This document shows, one piece after another, positions 42,442 through 49,590 of a stretch of DNA of 64,000 nt. Made by a program: the position numbers and the translations under genes. Source of the stretch: Christensenella sp. UBA7588 (lineage in GTDB: Bacteria; Bacillota; Clostridia; Christensenellales; CAG-917); contig DLKM01000028.1 in assembly GCA_002478945.1 (NCBI GenBank), positions 129,196 to 193,195 on the forward strand, given 5' to 3'. The first letter of the stretch is position 1. Each line of letters begins with the position of its first letter. The notes beneath the pieces are model-generated. The model did no database searches. It was not told where the DNA came from and saw only the letters and a list, made by a program, of their open reading frames with translations.

Positions 42442-43020
42442 TTATTTTTTCACAAAATAGTAAGCCGCGAACGGATAGTTTGCATACGTCAGGAAGTCGT
42501 CTTTGGTGTATTTTTCGGGATTGTCGATGCACCAAAGCGCGGTGTTGAGCATACCTCCCGCAATGAAACTCGCAATGAGTTGAAGCGGCACTTTTATTTC
42601 GTACGAATCCTTGTATTTGGACAACTGGTACTTTATTGAATGAGCGATAGAGTCCTGAATGGTGCTTACCACTTTTCCGCCGCGATTATTCTTTATGATG
42701 TTTGCGATGTGGTTGTGTTGGTCAAAGAAGAAATCGACCGCCATAATCATAAGGGAATTTATCGTTTCGGTAGGAGTCGTGAGCTTGGTGTCTCTCGTAA
42801 ATTTTGCGTACAAATCGTCCTTGAGTTCCTCCAAAGCAAACGAAAGCAAGTGGTATTTGTCCTCGAAGTGCGCGTAGAACGTGGCGCGATTGACCATTGC
42901 TTTGTTGCATAAATCGATTACGCTGATTTTTTCGATAGATTCTTCTTCCATCATATCGAGCAACGTGTTAGAGAGCAGTTTTCTTGTACGAATAATGCGC
43001 AAATCTTCTTTCGTCGTCAT
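42442..43020 (-). CDS. TetR/AcrR-family regulator
   Basis: 192 residues. The N-terminal HTH is RTRKLLSNTLLDMMEEESIEKISVIDLCNKAMVNRATFYAHFEDKYHLL, the standard TetR DNA-binding form. The C-terminal ligand domain is all-helical. It is divergent from a two-subunit ABC exporter gene pair, the usual arrangement for a repressor that responds to the exported compound. AAAGGAGAC precedes the ATG. A TTGACA element (minus strand, near 43072-43077) followed by TAATAAT is its likely promoter. Confidence 0.92.
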   Translation of the reverse strand: MTTKEDLRIIRTRKLLSNTLLDMMEEESIEKISVIDLCNKAMVNRATFYAHFEDKYHLLSFALEELKDDLYAKFTRDTKLTTPTETINSLMIMAVDFFFDQHNHIANIIKNNRGGKVVSTIQDSIAHSIKYQLSKYKDSYEIKVPLQLIASFIAGGMLNTALWCIDNPEKYTKDDFLTYANYPFAAYYFVKK

Positions 43021-43148
43021 ACTCGTGTCTCCTTTACCGTATCGGCGTATATATTATTACACAAAACGCAATATCTGTCAAGATAACACACACTTGTTCC
43101 GTTATAATACAAATCGTTTCGTTTCAAAGAGGCGCGGCGTGCAAACGG

Positions 43149-43158
43149 ATATGCATAT
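43149..43158. promoter_or_regulatory. Short palindrome in the TetR-exporter divergent region
   Basis: ATATGCATAT within CGGATATGCATATACGG. A possible TetR operator half-way between the divergent genes; the evidence is only position and symmetry. Confidence 0.3.
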
Positions 43159-43207
43159 ACGGATTATTAAAGAAAATTTAATATATATAAATATTATCGA
43201 TATTTGG

Positions 43208-43236
43208 TTGACATTTTTTTTAATTGATTGTAAATA
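43208..43236 (+). promoter_or_regulatory. Predicted promoter of the ABC exporter operon
   Basis: TTGACA, 17-base spacer, TAAATA; leader of about 45 bases to the start at 43290. Confidence 0.6.
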
Positions 43237-43289
43237 AAATATTGAGCATCGAATCGGATGCATTCGCGTTTTGCGATATTAAGGTGATT

Positions 43290-45143
43290 ATGACAAACGA
43301 TAGAATAAAAACTCCGAAATCCAAGGGCGGATGGAGGAAAATGGCGGGGTGCATCGGCGAGTATAAAACGCCGACGATTTTTACTTCCGTTCTCGTAGCC
43401 TGCGAGGTGCTGTTCGAGATATTTATACCGCTTATTATGGCGCAAATCGTCAACGTAGGTATGGATAAGGACGCAACCTCTTTCACTTTCACGGTTTCGC
43501 TCGGCAAATTGAACTGGGTGTGGTTCACGCTTCAAGACAGAACCAACTTCATTTTGGCGTGCGGCGGACTTATGGCGCTTATGGCACTCATATCTCTCGT
43601 GTTCGGCGTTACGTCGGGCAGACTTGCCGCGCAAGCGTCAACGGGTTTTGCAAAAAATCTGCGCAAAAAACTGTTCTACAAGATAGAAAATTTTTCTTTT
43701 GCCAACCTTGACCGTTTCAACACGGCAAGCCTCGTTACGAGACTTACCACGGACGTTACCAACATACAGATGTCCTATCAAGTGATATTCCGTATGCTCG
43801 TGCGCTCGCCGATAATGTTGATATTGGCAATATGTATGGCTATTTCGATTAGTCCCGGCTTGTCTATTATTTTTGCCGTTGCGCTTCCCGTGCTTTTAAT
43901 CGGTATAATCGTCGGAGTGAAAGTGGTGTTCCCTCGCTTCGAGAAGATGCTCCACAAGTACGACGATATGAACGAATCGACGCAGGAAAACCTTATCGGT
44001 ATCCGCGCGGTAAAGGCGTTCGTAAGAGAGGACAACGAGATTGCCAAATTCAAAAAGGTCAGCGAAACCGTGCAGAAATTGCAGATTTCCGCAGAAAAAA
44101 TCATCGTTATTATGTTCCCGTTTATGCAGATTCTCGTCTACGGATGCCTGACGTGCGTTGCGTGGTTCGGCGGAAACGACATAATAGTCGGCAAAATGCA
44201 ACTCGGCGATTTCACGGCGTTTTTGAGCTATATAATGCAGATTCTAATGTCGCTTATGATGGTTGCTATGGGCTTTATGACCATAGTTATGTCGCGCGCC
44301 TCTCTCGACCGTGTCGTTGAGGTTCTCGACGAGCAAATCGACATCGAGGACGGCGAAAACGCACAAGATATTCAAGTCGCCGACGGAAGCATCGACTTTG
44401 ACAACGTTGATTTTTCTTATTCCAAGTCACACGACGTTCTCAATCTCGAAAACGTGGATTTGCACATAAAGAGCGGAGAAACGATAGGTATAATCGGCGG
44501 AACGGGTTCTGCAAAGACCACGCTCGTGCAACTCATTCCTCGTCTTTACGACACGCTTGAGGGCGAAGTAAAGGTGGGCGGCGTAAACGTCAAAGATTAC
44601 AAACTCGACAATTTGCGTGCGGCTGTAGGTATGGTCTTGCAAAAGAACGTGCTGTTCAGCGGTACGATAAAACAAAATTTGCTTTGGGGCAATCCCAACG
44701 CAACCGACGAGGAAGTCGAACACGCGGCGAAAGCGGCGCAAGCGCACGATTTCATTATGTCTTTCCCCGACGGTTATAATACGGAACTCGGACAGGGCGG
44801 CGTAAACGTATCCGGCGGACAAAAGCAACGCTTGTGTATCGCTCGCGCGCTTTTGAAACATCCCAAAATTATGATTTTGGACGATTCCACGTCCGCAGTC
44901 GACACGGCTACAGACGCAAAAATCAGAGACGGACTCAAAAAAGAGTTCGGAGATACGACGGTTATCATCATCGCACAGCGCATTTCGTCGGTTGAAAGTG
45001 CGGACAGAATAATCGTTATGAACGACGGTAAGATAGACGCAATCGGCACGCACGAGCAACTCGTCGCGACCAATCATATCTATCAGGACGTATACAATTC
45101 GCAAAAGAAAGGTTCGGACGAGGAGGTGAGCGAGAATGCCTAA
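43290..45143 (+). CDS. ABC exporter half-transporter, degenerate-site subunit
   Basis: 617 residues from ATG 43290 (AAGGTGAT upstream). Six membrane segments occupy about 30-330, an ABC ATPase the rest. Walker A is GGTGSAKTT, with Ala in place of the Gly before Lys. The signature is VSGGQKQR and Walker B is MILDDSTSAVD, where the usual catalytic Glu is Asp. Such a substitution marks the degenerate half of heterodimeric exporters (TM287/BmrC-type). Its 3' end overlaps the next gene by eight bases. Drug, peptide or lipid export is likely, repressed by the divergent TetR protein. Confidence 0.93.
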   Translation: MTNDRIKTPKSKGGWRKMAGCIGEYKTPTIFTSVLVACEVLFEIFIPLIMAQIVNVGMDKDATSFTFTVSLGKLNWVWFTLQDRTNFILACGGLMALMALISLVFGVTSGRLAAQASTGFAKNLRKKLFYKIENFSFANLDRFNTASLVTRLTTDVTNIQMSYQVIFRMLVRSPIMLILAICMAISISPGLSIIFAVALPVLLIGIIVGVKVVFPRFEKMLHKYDDMNESTQENLIGIRAVKAFVREDNEIAKFKKVSETVQKLQISAEKIIVIMFPFMQILVYGCLTCVAWFGGNDIIVGKMQLGDFTAFLSYIMQILMSLMMVAMGFMTIVMSRASLDRVVEVLDEQIDIEDGENAQDIQVADGSIDFDNVDFSYSKSHDVLNLENVDLHIKSGETIGIIGGTGSAKTTLVQLIPRLYDTLEGEVKVGGVNVKDYKLDNLRAAVGMVLQKNVLFSGTIKQNLLWGNPNATDEEVEHAAKAAQAHDFIMSFPDGYNTELGQGGVNVSGGQKQRLCIARALLKHPKIMILDDSTSAVDTATDAKIRDGLKKEFGDTTVIIIAQRISSVESADRIIVMNDGKIDAIGTHEQLVATNHIYQDVYNSQKKGSDEEVSENA

Positions 45144-47115
45144 AACGAGAGTAAAATCGGCAAAAGGAATGCCGAATGCAAACAGATTCCGCGCACAAAG
45201 TCCGTCGAAGACTTTCAAGAGAATACTTTCTTACCTCAAACCGTTCAAGGGTTTGCTTGCCGTTGCGTTCGTATGTATGGTGGCAAACGTAGTCTGCAAT
45301 ATCGCAGGTACGTTTATGCTCGGCTCGGTCATAGTCAACAATTACATTCTTCCGCTTGCCGCTAAGTATCAGATTGCGCACGGCGCGCTCGCTTCGTCGT
45401 TTGATTCCGACCTCTTAAAAAGAGCTGCGGAGATAACGGTGCAGAACTTCGGCGGTATAGTTGGCATAATGGCGGCGATGTACGCTGTCGGCGCAGGCTT
45501 GCATTACGTTTACAACTACATCATCGTAAGAATTACGACCAAAGTGCTTCAAAACGTGCGTGACGAGATGTTCGAAAAGATGGAAAAATTGCCCATTCGC
45601 TATTTCGACACACATACGCACGGCGACATAATGAGTCTTTATACCAACGATACCGATACGCTCAGAGAGTTGCTCTCAAACGGTATTCCGAATCTCATAT
45701 CCAACTTTATGACGATTGTGGGTATGTTTATCGCAATGATGATTGTGTCGTGGGCGCTCACGCTTTGCTCGGTTGCAATGCTCGTCGTTATGTTGTTTAT
45801 AATGAAATACATCGGCGGAAAGAGCGGAAAGCACTTCGTCGGACAACAACGCCAGACGGGCGCGCTCAACGGCTTTATCGAGGAGCATATCGACGGAATG
45901 AAAGTCGTCAAAGTTTTCTGCCACGAGGACGCTGAAAAAATCGACTTCGACGGCTTCAACGAGCGACTTTTCCACGATTCCGACAAAGCGCATAAATACG
46001 CCAACATTCTGTTCCCGATTATGGGCAACCTTTCGTATTTGTCCTACGCCGTAACCGCAATAGTCGGCACGATTATGACGTTGAGCGGCTTCGGAAATAT
46101 GACTTGGGGCGGTTTGGTATCCTTTATGCAATTCTCACGTCAGTTCAGCAATCCGCTTGCGCAAATCGCGCAACAAATGAACGGCGTGCTTATGGCTCTT
46201 GCAGGCGCAGAGCGTATTTTCGAGCTTATCGACCAAGAACCCGAAAAGGACGAAGGCTACGTTACGCTCGTAAACGCAAAAGAGGACGAGAACGGAAATA
46301 TCGTCGAAACCGACGAATACACGGGTATGTGGGCGTGGAAACATTACCACAAAGCCGACAATACCACCACTTACGTCAAGTGGCAGGGCAAAGTTCAGTT
46401 CGATGACGTAACGTTTGGCTACGTCCCCGAAAAGACCGTGCTTAAACACGTCACGATGTACGCTCTCCCCGGACAGAAAGTGGCTCTCGTAGGCTCGACG
46501 GGCGCGGGTAAGACGACGATAACCAATCTTATCAACCGCTTCTACGACGTTGAGGACGGCAAGATAAGGTACGACGATATAAACATTACAAAGATTAAAA
46601 AAGGCGATTTGCGCCGCTCAATGGCAATGGTGTTGCAAGATACGCACCTCTTTACGGGTACCGTTGCCGACAATATCCGCTTCGGCAAACTCGACGCAAC
46701 CGACGAAGAAGTGGAAAACGCGGCAAAACTCGCAAATGCGGATTACTTTATCCGCCACTTGCCCGAGGGGTATAATACAATGCTTACGGGCGACGGCGAA
46801 AACCTCTCGCAAGGTCAACGCCAACTCCTCGCAATCGCTCGCGCCGCAATCGCAAATCCGCCCGTACTCATTCTCGACGAGGCAACCAGTTCTATCGATA
46901 CACGCACCGAGAAACTCATCGAGCAAGGTATGGACAAACTTATGCAAGGGCGCACCGTCTTTGTCATAGCCCACCGACTTTCCACCGTTCGCAACGCCGA
47001 CGTCATCTGCGTTCTCGAACACGGCGAGATTATCGAACGCGGCAATCACGAGCAGTTGATTGCACGCAGGGGTAAGTATTATCAACTTTACACCGGTGCT
47101 TTCGAACTTGAATAA
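45136..47115 (+). CDS. ABC exporter half-transporter, catalytic subunit
   Basis: 659 residues. Six membrane segments (about 35-355), an extra stretch of roughly 45 residues between the membrane and ATPase domains (near 385-430, DENGNIVETDEYTGMWAW), then a complete ATPase: Walker A GSTGAGKTT, signature LSQGQRQL, Walker B LILDEATSSID with catalytic Glu, and IAHRLSTV. It pairs with the upstream subunit to form a heterodimer with one active and one degenerate site. GAGGAGGTGAG precedes the ATG. Its stop codon abuts hairpin element H5. Confidence 0.94.
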   Translation: MPKTRVKSAKGMPNANRFRAQSPSKTFKRILSYLKPFKGLLAVAFVCMVANVVCNIAGTFMLGSVIVNNYILPLAAKYQIAHGALASSFDSDLLKRAAEITVQNFGGIVGIMAAMYAVGAGLHYVYNYIIVRITTKVLQNVRDEMFEKMEKLPIRYFDTHTHGDIMSLYTNDTDTLRELLSNGIPNLISNFMTIVGMFIAMMIVSWALTLCSVAMLVVMLFIMKYIGGKSGKHFVGQQRQTGALNGFIEEHIDGMKVVKVFCHEDAEKIDFDGFNERLFHDSDKAHKYANILFPIMGNLSYLSYAVTAIVGTIMTLSGFGNMTWGGLVSFMQFSRQFSNPLAQIAQQMNGVLMALAGAERIFELIDQEPEKDEGYVTLVNAKEDENGNIVETDEYTGMWAWKHYHKADNTTTYVKWQGKVQFDDVTFGYVPEKTVLKHVTMYALPGQKVALVGSTGAGKTTITNLINRFYDVEDGKIRYDDINITKIKKGDLRRSMAMVLQDTHLFTGTVADNIRFGKLDATDEEVENAAKLANADYFIRHLPEGYNTMLTGDGENLSQGQRQLLAIARAAIANPPVLILDEATSSIDTRTEKLIEQGMDKLMQGRTVFVIAHRLSTVRNADVICVLEHGEIIERGNHEQLIARRGKYYQLYTGAFELE

Positions 47116-47116
47116 A

Positions 47117-47230
47117 GCGTCAAACAGCGACTAACTTTGTCAGCACCCCGAGTTTCGCAAATCACGTACGATTAGTACGTTGGGTTTGCGCTCCTCGGGG
47201 TGCTTTCGCGTTATTCATCTGTTTGAACGC
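47117..47230 (+). repeat. Nested hairpin element H5
   Basis: Outer arms GCGTCAAACAG (47117-47127) and CTGTTTGAACGC (47219-47230); main stem GCACCCCGAG/CTCGGGGTGC (47143-47152, 47194-47203); CGCAAA/TTTGCG; unpaired TC; inner ACGTAC/GTACGT with GATTA loop; TGG on the 3' side. The design is that of H1-H4 with different stems. It starts two bases after the exporter stop. Confidence 0.85.
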
Positions 47231-47470
47231 ATTATTCAAGTCCGAAAGTTATTAGCGGCTCGTGTTACGTCTTTGAAGTTGCACATTGCGTTTATAAGCC
47301 CACCCTGGATAAGTAAGCGTTTAATTAGTCCGCTCTGCAAGTTCGCGGACGGAGGTTTATGTTCTGCCACTAAACAGGCACATACCGTGTATAATAAGGC
47401 TTCGAACGAGTGTGCGTTCGGATAAGACTACGCCTTCCGCAATTATTAACTATTAACTATTAATTATTAA
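47231..47470 (-). repeat. Partial, reversed relative of the large repeat (copy C)
   Basis: Read on the minus strand, 47380-47450 gives TAATTGCGGAAG, CTTATCCGAACG and ACGGTATGTGC in the same order and spacing as the start of copy B (33526-33595). The rest (47231-47375) does not align to A or B by eye. No gene was found in this 240-base stretch. Confidence 0.6.
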
Positions 47471-47493
47471 TTCAAATTAAAATTTCTTCTGTC

Positions 47494-47522
47494 TTGAAAA
47501 CACTCTTTCTCTGTGCTACAAT
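47494..47522 (+). promoter_or_regulatory. Promoter directly before the start codon at 47529
   Basis: TTGAAA, 17-base spacer, TACAAT; the -10 ends six bases before ATG, so transcription should begin at or next to the A of ATG. Confidence 0.7.
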
Positions 47523-47528
47523 ATTTTT

Positions 47529-47981
47529 ATGAAAGTACGCATTTATATGACAAAACTGCATCAGCAATGGACGTATGGAGAGAGGGAGGACTTGCTCCCG
47601 TATCTCGACGGCGAGGACGACGAGATTTTCGAGTATGCCGTACCCGACAACGGTTTTGCCATTATTTTGAAAAACGGAATGACTTACGACGTCGTCGATA
47701 CCGAGCAAGAGGCTATCGATAAAATCGGCTATATTTATCGCAATTACGCCGTTCTCGAAAACAACGCCGACAAGTGCTATATCGCGCGCGAAAACACTCA
47801 AAAGCGTTATAAAACGCCTGCAGAGGCGCAAGCAGACGGCGAGTTCGATTACGTTTACGTTCCGCAAGGTATGTTCTTTTTGACCAAGTTCGGCAAGATT
47901 CTCGCAATAGGCAAGAGCGAGGACGAAATGGTGGAAAAGATGTACGAGCATTATCGTGCAAAATACACCTATCTTTGCTGA
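47529..47981 (+). CDS. Unrecognised 150-residue soluble protein
   Basis: Acidic/aromatic-rich protein with no membrane segment. There are three similar strand-turn units (FAIILKNGMTYDVVDTEQEAIDKI, KCYIARENTQKRYKTPAEAQA, GMFFLTKFGKILAIGKSEDEMVEKM), suggesting an internally repeated small domain. I do not recognise the family. No ribosome site; the promoter lies immediately upstream, so it is probably a leaderless message. Confidence 0.7.
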   Translation: MKVRIYMTKLHQQWTYGEREDLLPYLDGEDDEIFEYAVPDNGFAIILKNGMTYDVVDTEQEAIDKIGYIYRNYAVLENNADKCYIARENTQKRYKTPAEAQADGEFDYVYVPQGMFFLTKFGKILAIGKSEDEMVEKMYEHYRAKYTYLC

Positions 47982-48053
47982 ATGAGCAGGCTCAAAACGG
48001 GCAACAATCCATATTGTTTTTCAAATTGAAAATAACGAATAACGAGGTAAACT

Positions 48054-48386
48054 ATGATAACGAGAATGAAAAATATATCCAAAGCCGAAGTGCTTACGCT
48101 CAAAGACCAAGTGGCATATCAGGAAGGACAGGTCGTCAGCAAGACGCTTGCGCAAAACAACGCGTTGAGCGTAACGCTTTTCTCCTTTGACAAGGGAGAA
48201 GAAATCAGCGCGCACAAATCGGGCGGAGACGCCTTCGTAACCTGTCTTGACGGCGTAGGCAAAATCACGATAGACGGCAAGGAGTATTATTTGAAAGAAG
48301 GGGAGAGCATCGTGATGCCTGCAGGACATCCTCACGCCGTATACGGAGAGGAACGATTCAAAATGCTGTTGGTGGTCGTATTCTGA
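48054..48386 (+). CDS. Small cupin-domain protein
   Basis: 110 residues with ACGAGG before the ATG. The cupin strands are visible: VTLFSFDKGEEISAHKSGGDAFVTCLDGVGKITIDGKEYYLKEGESIVMPAGHPHAVYGEERFKMLLVV. Metal-ligand positions His in ISAHKS and His in HPHAVYG are present, and the Glu usually found in the first motif is replaced by Gly/Asp (GGDAF). Stand-alone cupins of this size have varied or unknown roles; metal-dependent sensing or isomerisation is possible. Confidence 0.85.
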   Translation: MITRMKNISKAEVLTLKDQVAYQEGQVVSKTLAQNNALSVTLFSFDKGEEISAHKSGGDAFVTCLDGVGKITIDGKEYYLKEGESIVMPAGHPHAVYGEERFKMLLVVVF

Positions 48387-48443
48387 CAGCGATATAAAAT
48401 CGAGTCGATTGAATCGCTTATCCGCAAATGTAAAACGCATAAT

Positions 48444-48473
48444 AAAAAACGCACTCTTTCGGGTGCGTTTTTT
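48444..48473. terminator. Bidirectional terminator between cupin and lipoprotein genes
   Basis: AAAAAACGCAC / GTGCGTTTTTT stem. Confidence 0.88.
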
Positions 48474-48493
48474 GTTTATTCGAGAAAATGCGA

Positions 48494-49429
48494 TTATTCG
48501 AGAGTTGCTCCGTGGGCGGCAAGGTCGTATACCATTTCGTACGTTTCGCCGTCGAGAATGAACGGTTCAACGATTCTGACAAGCACTTTTTTAAGTGGCC
48601 AACCGTTGATTTTTACGTCGTCAACGGCATAGTAAAGAGTGTGCGACATACCCGTGATGTTCATTTTGTCGATTTTTCTCGAAACAACCGTTTTGTAGCA
48701 CTTGATTCCGTTTTCTGCGTAAGCGTCGTTATTTGCGGTAAAGTTGTTGTGAATTGCTTGTTGTCCCGAAACGTTTGCGGAAAGCACAATTACTTCCGCC
48801 TCGTCTTTGGAAACGAGAGGCATATTGAAAGAGAATACCATCGAATCGCTGAACGTCGTAAGCGTGCGCAAAGATTGATGGAATTCGTTGTTGTCGAAGT
48901 ACGTCGTTGCCTTGAATTCGAGTTTGCCTGAATCTTTTACGCCGTCGATTTCACGGTCGTAAACGAAAGATTTGCCCTCGTAACGCGCTTGCAATTTGAA
49001 TTTCACGTTGCCGCCGACTTTTTGCACTCTGTAGGAAGCGGCGGGAACCATATAGCTCGAACCGTCTACGATGTTAAAGTAGCATCCTGTGAGAATCTCG
49101 GTTGCCGTTTCGCCCGAGCCGACGTTAAGAACGCTTGTGACCAAAATGCCTTTCGCAACGTCGCTCAAATCAGCGTCTCCGAAACCGCTGACGGTCGTTC
49201 CTGCGTCCTTTGCTTCGAGCTTGACGGTGTAGGTGCCTGTGTAACCTTCGAGCGACGCGTCGGTGGATACGTTTCTCGCTTTTACTTCATAGGTAAAAGT
49301 CTCGACGTTGTGGTCGTTGAGAATGTTTTGCAACTGACCTTGCGGCGTTGCGTTGTTGCACGCAACGAGCGAAAGAGCAAAAAACGCAATTATTGCTATT
49401 ACGGATATTGTAAGAAATACTTTTTTCAT
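48494..49429 (-). CDS. Lipoprotein of unknown function
   Basis: 311 residues. Signal peptide MKKVFLTISVIAIIAFFALSLVAC with lipobox LVAC. The mature part is beta-rich, beginning TPQGQLQNILNDHNVETFTYEVKARN and ending VDDVKINGWPLKKVLVRIVEPFILDGETYEMVYDL. No named family is recognised; the layout resembles lipoproteins of the same organism type that have a repeat of two similar beta domains. There is no ribosome site; TATAAT ends nine bases before the ATG, so the leader is at most a few bases. Confidence 0.8.
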   Translation of the reverse strand: MKKVFLTISVIAIIAFFALSLVACNNATPQGQLQNILNDHNVETFTYEVKARNVSTDASLEGYTGTYTVKLEAKDAGTTVSGFGDADLSDVAKGILVTSVLNVGSGETATEILTGCYFNIVDGSSYMVPAASYRVQKVGGNVKFKLQARYEGKSFVYDREIDGVKDSGKLEFKATTYFDNNEFHQSLRTLTTFSDSMVFSFNMPLVSKDEAEVIVLSANVSGQQAIHNNFTANNDAYAENGIKCYKTVVSRKIDKMNITGMSHTLYYAVDDVKINGWPLKKVLVRIVEPFILDGETYEMVYDLAAHGATLE

Positions 49430-49438
49430 AATGAACTT

Positions 49439-49466
49439 ATTATAACATAAAAATATATTCTCGCAA
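49439..49466 (-). promoter_or_regulatory. Promoter of the 49.4-kb lipoprotein gene
   Basis: Minus strand TTGCGA, 16-base spacer, TATAAT; leader of about two or three bases. Confidence 0.6.
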
Positions 49467-49555
49467 GGATATTGCCGCTGATTTTCCGCAGATATTAACT
49501 TTTTTTCAAAAAAACAAATAAAAATTGTTAATTTTTATTTGTTTAATCAATGGGA

Positions 49556-49584
49556 TTGAAATGGTACATAAAGGGTGTTATACT
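49556..49584 (+). promoter_or_regulatory. Promoter of addBA, immediately before the start codon
   Basis: TTGAAA, 17-base spacer, TATACT; six bases separate the -10 element from ATG 49591, which predicts a leaderless addB message. Confidence 0.7.
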
Positions 49585-49590
49585 CTAATT

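Noticed and set aside
29746..47230. Integron attC sites
   Set aside because: Position after stop codons and long imperfect palindromes fit, but the RYYYAAC/GTTRRRY core boxes are absent and no integrase is present.
12430..47230. Ordinary rho-independent terminators as explanation for H1-H5
   Set aside because: The hairpins are followed by TTYCYTGTT-type sequence without a T-run, and carry conserved internal loops and outer arms that terminators do not need. A termination effect is still possible.
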